DNA from: CAWKEY01 sp963696315
GTDB lineage: Bacteria; Pseudomonadota; Gammaproteobacteria; Methylococcales; Methylomonadaceae
NCBI GenBank assembly: GCA_963696315.1
Contig: CAVOJU010000028.1
Location: 1-64,000 of the forward strand
Length of the DNA: 64,000 bases
Direction: 5' to 3'
Under the pieces are notes generated by a model. The model worked only from the letters and a program-made list of their open reading frames with translations. It was not told the origin of the DNA and searched no databases. Made by a program: the position numbers and the translations under genes. Of the stretch, positions 55,657 through 64,000 are shown piece after piece (the stretch's first letter is position 1; each line of letters starts with the position of its first letter).

Positions 55657-56220
55657 TCATTCTTTGGTCAGGCCACCATGACCAAAATATCGAACCAGAA
55701 AATGATAGGCGACGAGAATCAGCCCTGATAGCAAGATGAGCACCTGAATGAAGTGTTCCATATAGGCCACAAAATACAGGCTCAAGCCAAGAAACACACC
55801 CAATAATCGAAACAACCAACCCATGGTGACGCCGACCAGGAATGTTGTGAGGGCGAATAATAAAAGCAAAATTAAACCGGTTGTTTGATTATCCAGACTG
55901 CCAATCCTGCGTAGAAAAAATGTTAAATACACACCAGCCAGTAAACCCAGCCAATACTGGATTTGCTGGATGATAATCGATCGAGCCGACTGCCCCGATT
56001 TCCTTGACGCTTGCCATTCGACAAACAGGCAGGCACTGAAAAAAACCGGCACCATAGCCGTCCAATACCAATGACTATAACGCTCTGATGCGTCGGTAAT
56101 GCCCACGCCCACAATTGATAAAAACAGAAGGCCCATCAACACATACCAGTCATAACGAATGGCTTTAATCTGTGCCCATGCAGAAGTGGATATCTGCCTT
56201 AAATTATTCAGTAGTGACAT
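55657..56220 (-). CDS. Polytopic membrane protein of unknown function
   Basis: This 187-residue protein has about five or six hydrophobic spans, including WYVLMGLLFLSIVGVGITDA, WYWTAMVPVFFSACLFVEWQ and FVAYMEHFIQVLILLSGLIL. The ATG at 56220 is chosen for its GAGGAAAC box; the frame is open upstream to 56352. I do not recognise the family. It is convergent with the cytochrome genes. Confidence 0.7.
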   Translation of the reverse strand: MSLLNNLRQISTSAWAQIKAIRYDWYVLMGLLFLSIVGVGITDASERYSHWYWTAMVPVFFSACLFVEWQASRKSGQSARSIIIQQIQYWLGLLAGVYLTFFLRRIGSLDNQTTGLILLLLFALTTFLVGVTMGWLFRLLGVFLGLSLYFVAYMEHFIQVLILLSGLILVAYHFLVRYFGHGGLTKE

Positions 56221-56352
56221 TGGCGTTTCCTCAACACATTCATACCTAAAAAAAATTAATCCCGCACTAAACTGGGCTGTCGCCTGCCTCAGCCGCCAGG
56301 GCAATTGTCTGAAAAGTTTGACCCGGCAGCAGCGTGCTGGTTTCACAGGCAA

Positions 56353-56939
56353 AGCCGATTATACGCAGTGTTAACAGCCCAGATAACCCAGCTTATCAAA
56401 ACCTTGTTGCATTAGATTTTGTTTAAAAGCGAATCTAACTGTCCGGCATTGTTGGAAACCGTCAGTGGCAGCGGCGCCCTCGTCGCGATTTGAAGCCATC
56501 GGTCGCGACGTAGGCGTCGCTCCCACGATGAAACGCACACGCCACATGCCTGGATAGTTGCAAGCGAGCAAGCTTTGCATTGGTTGAAATGAACCAGCTC
56601 CATGTGTGTTTTTAACCCAAACTAGCCGTTTTATGACTGCTGGCAACGGCCGTAAGTATCAAAGCTCAGGCTTGAGTGAGCCATCGGTAGCCATGACAGC
56701 AACGTGACTCTTGCTGCTGCCGTGGCTTTGACGGTTATGCCCCTTCCCCTTTGATTTAATACCCTTGATTTTAAAGTCTTGGCATACAGCTTGCTGTGTA
56801 CTGAATCAGAAGACACACGACTCTTTCCAATTGGTCCGGATTCACCAGGCAAACGCCGGCATGATCCAACCACGGGTCTGACTCTTACGCCTATCGGCTA
56901 ACCGGCCGGTTTAATTAGCATTAATATGAAGGAAAAACC
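56353..56939. other. Intergenic region with dispersed repeat copy
   Basis: About 590 bases. Near 56470-56565 it holds a repeat with GTCGCGATTTGAAGCC and GGCGTCGCTCCCAC and a later ACATGCCTGGATA, shared in part with 45.29 kb. The rest has short antisense frames without family signal. The yfdX promoter must lie at its right end. Confidence 0.45.
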
Positions 56940-57872
56940 ATGAAAAGACATCCCTTTCAAAAAACAGCGCTAGCGGTGGCTATTGCATTAACGACAACAA
57001 TCGGTTCTGCAATGAGTGTTGCAGCGGCAAACAATACCGCGCTTTCGGCTTCTTCAGCAAAGGATCTATCCAAAGAATCTCTGGCAACACAGCGCAAATT
57101 ACTCTCAGAAAGACACCAAAAGGTTGAACACGAAGCCTTAGCGGCAATTACCGGCACACAACATGCCTTAATGGCATTAAAAAAAGATGATACTAAACAG
57201 GCAATGGCTTTACTGCAGGATGTTTCGGGAAAACTCGATATCCTGCTCACAAAGTACCCGGGTTTAAACTTAATACCTGCCAATATTGAAGCCAATGTTT
57301 ACGACTTTGATAATGATGCTAAGCAAGTTGAAAAAATAGTCGATGCGGCTGATGATTTGCTTGGAGACCACAGAGTTCAGGATGCCCGTAAAATTTTGAA
57401 CCAGCTCGTCAGTGAAATACGCATTACCACCATCAACATTCCTTTGGGCACCTACCCGCAGGTAATCAAAGATGCAGTCAAACTGATCGACCAAGGTAAA
57501 ACAAAAGAGGCAGAAGAAGCTCTGTATGATGTGCTCAATTTGCTGGTTGAAACGACCGAGATCATGCCATTACCTGTGTTACGCGCTGAAACTTTGCTGA
57601 CAGCGGCATCGGAGTATGAGCATAAGAGCGATTTAACTAAAGAAGCCAGCAGAACTGAAATCCTGATACTGACCGATGCTGCCAAGGACAAACTGAAATT
57701 GGCTGAAATCTTGGGCTACGGTAACAAAGACGATTACAAAGTGCTTTACGATTCGATCGACGAACTGAAAGACGTCATTCATTCCGAAAAATCGGCGGCT
57801 ACCTGGGATAAAATCAAAAATGCATTTGCGGCTTTTAAGGACAAGATCACGCACCCGCAAAAATCCAAATAA
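56940..57872 (+). CDS. YfdX family periplasmic protein
   Basis: This 310-residue protein has a signal peptide (ALTTTIGSAMSVAAA) and the all-helical YfdX domain: AALAAITGTQHALMALKKDD-like (EHEALAAITGTQHALMAL), QAMALLQDVSGKLDILL and EALYDVLNLLVETTEIMPLP. YfdX proteins are linked to acid or multidrug stress in enterobacteria, without known mechanism. AAGGAAAAACC precedes the ATG. The hdeD gene downstream is another acid-stress family, so a shared stress role is reasonable. Confidence 0.85.
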   Translation: MKRHPFQKTALAVAIALTTTIGSAMSVAAANNTALSASSAKDLSKESLATQRKLLSERHQKVEHEALAAITGTQHALMALKKDDTKQAMALLQDVSGKLDILLTKYPGLNLIPANIEANVYDFDNDAKQVEKIVDAADDLLGDHRVQDARKILNQLVSEIRITTINIPLGTYPQVIKDAVKLIDQGKTKEAEEALYDVLNLLVETTEIMPLPVLRAETLLTAASEYEHKSDLTKEASRTEILILTDAAKDKLKLAEILGYGNKDDYKVLYDSIDELKDVIHSEKSAATWDKIKNAFAAFKDKITHPQKSK

Positions 57873-58367
57873 GGGCAGCGTCTCCCTCTTTGATTAGGCT
57901 CCGGGCGATGCGCATGATTACCTTAGCATCGACCGGCCGCCAGGGTTTATTCTATATCCCCGATTGCCGTGCCGTTTGACCCCTGTCAGGGGATATGAAC
58001 GGCGCAGCCAACAACTCTCGCAAATGAGGAAATTATGAATAAATTCATCACGATTGATTTACAACAAATGCAGCAATCCATGCTCGTCTATCTACAAAGA
58101 CACTGGAGGGTGTTTTTAGCCGAAGGCATTTTTTTCGTTATTCTCGGCACCCTGGCGGTGATTGTTCCGCAATTTTTTTCCTTAGGTATCACGCTATTTT
58201 TAGGCTGGCTGTTGTTGCTGGCCGGCATCGTTCAGATTATCAGGGCCGTCAGTATTTTCAACATGCCTGGATTCAGCCTTTGGTTTTTTAGCGGACTATT
58301 GCAAACATTGCTCGGTTATTTTTTTGTGACAGAACCGGCTCAGGGCAGCCAGAGCTTGACCCTGCTA

Positions 58368-59794
58368 TAGTTTTTCAGATAAATAATTTCCAATCAGCCT
58401 AGCGAATAAATCAGCCGATAATAGCGAAGTCCTCACGCATTTTTTGCATAACGCAGATAATTTTGCTCGCATCTTGCATATACGATTTGAACGTTTTTAC
58501 GACTGAATCAAGAAGGTCTTCAAAGGTTTTGAAATATTTCAAGTGCGTTGCGTCACGTTTAGTGTTTTTCCAAAGCTTCTCAATGGGATTGTAATCAGGA
58601 GAATAGGCAGGAAGTGGCGTAATCGTAAGGCGATCTGAGTGGAGCGACTTAAATTCATTGACTATTTTGCTGTGATGATAAGGCGCACCATCTTCAACTA
58701 GAAAAATTTTACCGTCATAATGTGCCAGCAGTTGCTCCAAAAACTCAATATAACTGAGCCCATTAAATTTTCCCGCTGTCTCAGTATGTTTTAATATCAC
58801 CTCTTGATAAGTTATCAGTAACCTTTCATCAACAATAGCTTTTAGCGCGTTTAAAAAATCAAATTCCGTTGCATACTGTTCCCCTTTTAACGTTTTTAGC
58901 AGGGCAAGTAGTTCAGTGGGCAAATTCGCCTCTTTCAATAATTTTAGTGATTTTGGTTGCAGAGAATAAGCAAGTAATTGTCGATATTGAAAGCTGCCCC
59001 CGCCAAGATCAATCGAACCAAACATTTTCAGTCCCTTGCGTATCCCTCTGGTTTTAACCGTTGGCTGTTGCCCTATCGGAGCCCAAGTACGAGCTAATGA
59101 ACCCCACATCGCAAAGGAGACTTCGTCACCAAACAACACCACTGCTTTTTCTTCTTTGGCTTTTTTGATTAGCGCGGGTAAGGTTTCTTCCAGCCAGACT
59201 TCTCTAGCCGTTTCATACTTTTCCTCATCCTGACGGTCACTGATGAAGTGGGCCTTTTGGTAGCTTAACCCCAACTTTTTTAATAAGCTGGCCAAATAGT
59301 TGAGGTTGTAGCAAACAGAAAATTTGAGCAAAATGAGCTCTGCAATCATGGCACAGTTCCATATTGCGCTAGAAAATCCGTGTATTTCAGGGCCTTCAGC
59401 TATCATGTCATGCAATTGTTTTTGCTGCGCTTTAGTAAGCTTTTCTTTACGTCCACGCCCTTGGTAATGTTTGCCCATTATCCAGTCTATTCCTCCGGAC
59501 ATGAATTTTGTTATCCAATTAACGACGGTTTTGAAATTGACATCCAAGAGTTTTGCAATCTCGACTATTTCCCTCCCTTCGCCGTAACAGATCATGGCTA
59601 TTGCTAATCTGTACGCTTGAATATTTTTTAATCTTAATGCGGCTGATAGACGTTCCCGTAATTTTTCTACAAGAGATTTGGAAAAGATGATTACTGCCAT
59701 TGATATGCTTAGTTAAGGTTTTTAAATGAGCCTATTCTAAAGGCGTTTTGTCGCGATTTTATTGGGTTTTGGAAATTTAATTTATGAAAGTCTA
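58368..59794 (-). mobile_element. IS630-family insertion sequence
   Basis: This 1427-bp element is flanked by a TA target duplication (58366-58367 and 59795-59796), the IS630/Tc1 hallmark. Terminal inverted repeats are imperfect: TAGTTTTTCAGATAAATAAT at the left and, reading inward on the other strand, TAGACTTTCATAAATTAAAT, both followed by TTCC. It carries one intact transposase gene. The insertion splits hdeD cleanly and appears recent. Confidence 0.9.
58411..59700 (-). CDS. IS630-family transposase
   Basis: The 429-residue DDE transposase has an N-terminal winged helix-turn-helix (GEGREIVEIAKLLDVNFKTV) and the catalytic core: first Asp in VVLFGDEVSFAMWG, second in KIFLVEDGAPYHHSKIV and Glu in PAYSPDYNPIEKLWKNTK. 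It is full length and apparently active. Transcription is opposite to the interrupted hdeD gene. Confidence 0.92.
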   Translation of the reverse strand: MAVIIFSKSLVEKLRERLSAALRLKNIQAYRLAIAMICYGEGREIVEIAKLLDVNFKTVVNWITKFMSGGIDWIMGKHYQGRGRKEKLTKAQQKQLHDMIAEGPEIHGFSSAIWNCAMIAELILLKFSVCYNLNYLASLLKKLGLSYQKAHFISDRQDEEKYETAREVWLEETLPALIKKAKEEKAVVLFGDEVSFAMWGSLARTWAPIGQQPTVKTRGIRKGLKMFGSIDLGGGSFQYRQLLAYSLQPKSLKLLKEANLPTELLALLKTLKGEQYATEFDFLNALKAIVDERLLITYQEVILKHTETAGKFNGLSYIEFLEQLLAHYDGKIFLVEDGAPYHHSKIVNEFKSLHSDRLTITPLPAYSPDYNPIEKLWKNTKRDATHLKYFKTFEDLLDSVVKTFKSYMQDASKIICVMQKMREDFAIIG

Positions 59795-60329
59795 TAGTAA
59801 CGGCATTTTTTGCCATGGAGGGCATGGTCAAAATTTATATGGCGTTGATGATGCGCCCGCTCACGCACTGGGGCAGAGTGCTTTTCAGCGGTATTACCGC
59901 GTTATTACTGGCCATTGTCGTTTGGGCCGGCTGGCCGGCTACCGGACTCTGGGTTCTTGGCCTGCTCGTAGGCATTAACATGATCTTGCTGGGCTGGGCG
60001 TTGATTAAAATCAGCCTGCACAATCAAACAATTGCATAAACCCAACCGTTATTCGGGTTAACATCATGTCCACTTAGGCCAACAAAAAGCAGTGAAACCA
60101 AGCACTACCTACAAATCTGGCATCAATCGCGGATCGAACCGGTTTATCTGCAACAGCATTTCATCAAGAAAAACGATAGCCTGCTGTTCATCTTTGAAGG
60201 GACGGGATGCCAGCAGAGAAGACGGTTTGATAAAACGCATTACCCGGCACGCAGTTGACGCCATTAAAGGGGCCAAGTCCTAAACTGGAATACCTGTCCA
60301 GACTTCATTCAAGACGACGGAGAGCACAA

Positions 60330-62876
60330 TGAGCACGCCTCAACGAGCTGGCACAACCAACAGCGATTCAGCGTTCTGGAGTATAGACCTTGAACGGCAT
60401 CTCGAACGCCTGCAAACCTCAGCGGCAGGGATTGAGCCAAGCGAGGCAGAGGAACGCATAAAACGCTTTCGGCGCCAACCAATTAAACGGTAAGAAAACA
60501 AACCGGGCCCTGGCGTTTGTTTTTAGTCGCAGTTTAAAAGCTCCATTATTCTGATTTTGTTGTTTGCCACGGGATTATCGTTTTTCCTGCATGACAAAGT
60601 CGATGCCATCATTATTCTAACCATCGTCCTAATCAGCGGCATCCTGGGTTTCTGGCAGGAAAAAGGCGCGGCCGATGCCGTTGAAAAATTACTTGCGCTG
60701 GTGCAAATCAAGGTAGCGGTGCTGCGCAGCAACATCCTGTCTCGGAAGTTGCCACTGAAGAGCTGGTGCCAGGCGATATGATTGTTTTGAAAGCCGGCGA
60801 TATTATTCCGGCCGATTGTCTATTAGTGTCAGCCGACCATCTTTTCATCGATGAAGCCATCCTCACCGGCGAAAGTTTTCCGGCCGAAAAATCACCGGGC
60901 CCCGTTGCCGCCGATGCGCCGCTCAGCCAGCGCAGCAATGCCTTATGGATGGGAACGCATGTGCAAAGCGGCGAAGCGAAAGCGTTAGTCATCGCTACCG
61001 GACAAAGTACCGAATTCGGCAAAATTTCTGCACGAATCAAACTCAAGGCACCTGAAACCGATTTTGAACGCGGCATCAGGCGCTTTGGCTATATGCTGAT
61101 GGAAGTCACTTTAATCCTGGTCATCATGATTTTCGCCGTGAATGTCTATCTGCATAAACCGGTGATGGATTCTTTTCTGTTTGCGCTGGCGCTGGCCGTA
61201 GGCTTGACGCCGCAATTATTGCCCGCAGTAATCAGCATCAATCTGGCGCATGGCGCCAAACGCATGGCTGCCCAAAAAGTCATTGTCAAACAGCTGGCTT
61301 CCATCGAGAACTTCGGCAGCATGAACGTGTTGTGTTCCGATAAAACCGGCACCTTGACCGAAGGCAAGGTGCACCTGAAGGGCGCCTTGGATTTGAATGG
61401 CGAAGCCAGCGACAAAGTATCGCGGTATGCGTATCTGAATGCCTTTTATGAGACCGGCTTCAATAATCCTATCGATGAAGCGATCCGGAATTTTCGTGCA
61501 TTCGATGTCAAAGAGTGCCGCAAATTAGCCGAAATTCCGTACGATTTTTATCGCAAGCGCCTGAGCATGCTCATTTCCGACTCAGGCGCGAACATTCTGA
61601 TCACCAAAGGCGCGCTAACTAACGTTCTGAGCACCTGCACGCATGTTGAAAATAGCGACGGCACCCTGACGGCTATCGATGAGGTTCGGGAACGTATTCA
61701 ACAGAGCTATGAAGCCTTCAGTGCGCAAGGCCTCCGCACCTTGGGCGTTGCTTATAAACCCTTCGCTGAAGAAAAAGAACTGGTTAAAGACGATGAACAG
61801 GACATGCGGTTTTTGGGCTTTATCACCTTGTTCGATCCGCCTAAAGCCAACTGTGCTCAAACCATCGAGCAACTTAGGCAGCTGGGCGTCGCCCTTAAAA
61901 TCATCACCGGTGATAACCGCTTGGTGGCCGAAACCGTCAGTCAGCAATTGGGGCTGTCTGGCGCCAAAATTTTAACCGGCCCGGAAATCGAACAAATGAG
62001 CGGAAACGCCCTGATGAATCAGGTGGCTGAAGTGAATGTATTTGCCGAAGTCGAGCCCAACCAGAAGGAACGCATCATCATTGCCCTGAAGAAAGCCGGT
62101 TTCGTGGTCGGTTATATGGGCGACGGTATTAACGATGTTTCTGCATTGCATGCTGCCGATGTCGGCATTTCGGTCGATAGCGCGGCCGATGTCGCCAAGG
62201 AAACCGCCCAAATCGTCCTGCTGGAAAAAGATCTGGACGTGCTGGTCAAAGGCGTCAAGGAGGGCCGCATTACCTTTGCCAACACTTTAAAATATGTGTT
62301 TATGGCAACGAGCTCCAATTTCGGCAACATGTTCAGTATGGCCGGCGCATCGCTGTTCCTGCCTTTTCTGCCGTTATTGCCCAAGCAAATTCTATTGACC
62401 AATCTGCTGACCGATTTTCCGGAGATGACCATCGCCTCCGATAATGTGGACGCCGAAATGGTAACCCAACCCCGGCGCTGGGATATTCAATTCATTCGCA
62501 AATTCATGTTCACCTTCGGCATCGTCAGTTCCGTTTTCGATTATCTGACCTTCGGCCTGCTCTGGTGGTTACAGGTGCCTGTCGAGCAATTTCGCACGGG
62601 CTGGTTTCTGGAATCGGTGGTGTCGGCGGCTTTGATTGTTTTTGTGGTGCGCAGCCAAAAATCGGTTTTCAAAAGCCGCCCCGGCAACTATCTGAGTCTC
62701 GCCACATTCACTATTGTCGCGTGACTTTGGCCTTGCCTTATCTGCCGTTCGCAGCGCTCATTGGCTTTCAACCGCTTCCGCCAAATGTATTGGCTTTATT
62801 GGGGGTCATTGTCGTGCTTTATATCGTTACAGCTGAATTGGCAAAGCACCTATTTTATCGTGTCGTAAAAATTTGA
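60330..62876 (+). pseudogene. mgtA: Mg2+-translocating P-type ATPase (MgtA-like), several frameshifts
   Basis: The N-terminus is at 60330 (FWSIDLERHLERLQTSAAG and EAEERIKRF). After a disturbed stretch at 60490-60535 with TAA and TAG codons, QFKSSIILILLFATGLSFFL resumes in a second frame. Near 60745 it shifts again into EVATEELVPGDMIVL, and the long frame to 62724 carries TGES, the phosphorylation motif CSDKTGTLTEG and GDGINDVSALHAADVGISVD. A last shift near 62715 leads to VTLALPYLPFAALIGFQ and the TGA at 62874-62876. The summed length (about 848 codons) is normal, so only indels damage it. Confidence 0.85.
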
Positions 62877-62901
62877 CATTGCTTCTGTTAGAAAATTTTA
62901 A

Positions 62902-63783
62902 ATGAAGCGATTGTTCCGTATCAGTTGGGTGATCTTGTTGGTAATAGTTGTGTCACTTTTGGTCTGGCTTAGACCAATACCGATTAATGTCCTGAACTAT
63001 CTGATTTGGAAATACGCAACAACTACACATACCGAAACCGGCAATATTGATTACCTCGGTGCGCATATCCATTATGTCTCCTAAGGTCAGGGTGATCCCA
63101 TACTGTTATTGCATGGCGGACTGAGTAACAAACTCAGCTGGTTTTCCCAGATTCCATGGCTGGTTACGGCCGGGCGGCGAGTCGTACTGATCGATACCCG
63201 CGGTCATGGCGATTCGACGCCTGGCAATACCAGACTTAGCTATCAAGTTTTTGTTGAAGATACCCAGCAGGTGCTGGATAAGCTTGGCATCAGGCGTACC
63301 GATATTGTCGGCTGGAGCGATGGCGGCATTATTGCATTATTACTGGGGCGGGAAGCGCCGCAGCGAGTAGGACGAATCGTTGCTATCAGCGCCAATTTTC
63401 ATCCTTCCGGATTAATTCCCGAAGCCGATCGAATACAAAACGTGCCGCATCGATTTTCTCGAAATAAAATCGCCGGCTGGCTGCGCAGCTGGTGGTCGGG
63501 AGCGGACGAACAGCATGCCGCTCTGGAAACGGAAATCAAGGCATTGTGGCAGACAGCCCCCCAATTTGATCATTCCGATTTACAAGCCATTACAGCGCCA
63601 ACGCTGGTAATTGCGGGTGAAAACGACATTATTGAGCTGTCACACTCTGGTGAATTGGCAAAGATGCTGACGAACGCCAAGATCGAAATTGTATTGGGAG
63701 CAGGTCACGCCGCCCCGGTTACTCATGCCGGGCAGATCAACCCATTAATCGCATCGTTTTTTGGGATCGAATTGCCGAAGTAA
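62902..63783 (+). pseudogene. Alpha/beta hydrolase with one in-frame nonsense codon
   Basis: This 293-codon gene has an N-terminal membrane anchor (ISWVILLVIVVSLLVWL) and an alpha/beta hydrolase domain: oxyanion LLLHGGLSN, nucleophile elbow GWSDGG, acid in AGENDIIELS and catalytic His in LGAGHAAP. A TAA at 63082-63084 interrupts YVS*GQGDP, where Glu (GAA) would be expected, so one substitution would restore it. Reinitiation at the ATG-equivalent at 63109 would lose the oxyanion strand. The substrate is unknown. Confidence 0.85.
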
Positions 63784-63815
63784 TATGTCCCATTTTTTTT
63801 AAAGTAGAGCCTCTA

Positions 63816-64000
63816 ATGAAAATCAAAAAACTTCTGCTTGTTTGCCTCTTGTTAAGCTTAACAGCGTTTGGCATCTGGATGGTAAGGCATATCAATCCGC
63901 CAATTCTGCAAAAAATTATTAATACTGAAAACCTGGAAGATATCACTATTGCCGAACCGCTGTGGGGTTCTCAGGGTCTCGCGGTGGTTTTTGTCGATAC
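63816..64000 (+). CDS. Exported protein, start of a VirJ/AcvB-like gene, cut by window edge
   Basis: The frame begins MKIKKLLLVCLLLSLTAFGI, a signal peptide or anchor, then INPPILQKIINTENLEDITI and PLWGSQGLAVVFVD at the edge. The last segment resembles the first strand of the VirJ/AcvB alpha/beta hydrolase-like domain, which usually follows a signal and an LPLxE-type strand. Only 61 codons are visible, so the assignment is tentative. It lies 32 bases after the hydrolase gene. Confidence 0.45.
   Translation, partial: MKIKKLLLVCLLLSLTAFGIWMVRHINPPILQKIINTENLEDITIAEPLWGSQGLAVVFVD

Larger units (their letters stand above)
58035..60039 (+). pseudogene. hdeD: HdeD-family (DUF308) membrane protein, interrupted by IS630
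   Basis: The first half (58035-58367) reads VFLAEGIFFVILGTLAVIVP, FLGWLLLLAGIVQIIRAV and ends SQSLTLL. The second half (from 59797) continues VTAFFAMEGMVKIYMALMMR, PLTHWGRVLFSGITALLLA and ends at the TAA at 60037-60039. Removing the IS and one TA copy joins them in frame as LTLLVTAFFAMEGM, giving about 190 residues with six helices, the family norm. HdeD protects the inner membrane under acid stress in E. coli. The gene is inactive here. Confidence 0.88.

Overview
The window reads as a chromosome segment of a gammaproteobacterium, most likely a type I methanotroph (Methylococcales). That placement is an inference. It rests on the bacterial hopanoid set (hpnH, squalene synthase, squalene-hopene cyclase, hpnG, hpnO), two 1-deoxyxylulose-5-phosphate synthase genes, copCD, and gammaproteobacterial housekeeping genes (rsmJ, parE, mlaA, prfB next to lysS). 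No methane monooxygenase gene lies in the window, so the lifestyle is not proven here.

Layout. 1-5.1 kb: gloB (5' truncated), a Uma2-like gene, DUF2818, lysS and prfB with its programmed frameshift; a decayed two-gene HEPN cassette sits between prfB and lysS. 5.2-13.4 kb: a minus-strand SUF iron-sulfur operon (Rrf2 regulator, sufB, sufC, sufD, sufS, sufU, rsmJ, Rieske ferredoxin) with two separate HicBA toxin-antitoxin pairs inside it. 13.5-20.3 kb: lipoprotein hydrolase, parE, xseB, ispA, dxs and apt. 20.3-33.6 kb: mlaA, hpnM, an hpnB remnant and hpnH on minus; sqs, shc, hpnG, an hpnN relic, hpnO, copC, copD and a second, almost identical dxs on plus. 33.6-37.8 kb: TgpA-like transglutaminase, DUF58 and MoxR genes, then a tiny prepilin-like ORF. 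38.3-45.2 kb: a MASE1-PAS-GGDEF-EAL protein, a broken IS1595-type element, and a pyruvate-kinase-like gene broken by a 201-bp MITE-like insertion. 45.8-49.5 kb: a carboxyspermidine/carboxynorspermidine polyamine cluster (decarboxylase, dehydrogenase and a convergent ornithine decarboxylase). 50-52.5 kb: PepSY protein, response regulator and histidine kinase. 53.1-55.5 kb: a one-haem cytochrome fused to a predicted outer-membrane barrel, then a membrane-anchored one-haem cytochrome. 55.6-64 kb: a membrane protein, YfdX, an hdeD gene split by an IS630 element, a frameshifted Mg2+ P-type ATPase, a hydrolase with a nonsense codon, and the start of a further secreted protein.

How the genes fit together. 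ispA and the two dxs genes feed isoprenoid precursors to squalene synthase and the cyclase. HpnH, HpnG and HpnO then build and aminate the C35 hopanoid side chain, and HpnM and MlaA belong to lipid trafficking across the envelope. In this copy several hopanoid genes carry indels, hpnB is a fragment and hpnN has lost most of its interior.

Two themes cut across the window. First, single-base indels are unusually frequent, often at short homopolymers and sometimes in compensating pairs; draft-sequence error and real decay cannot be separated from the sequence alone. Second, short repeats abound: a ~45-bp repeat carried in frame inside rsmJ (twice) and sufD and in tandem at the end of shc, REP-like palindromes, a MITE-like insertion and two IS families. 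The most novel candidate system is the porin-cytochrome plus membrane-cytochrome pair at 53-55.5 kb.
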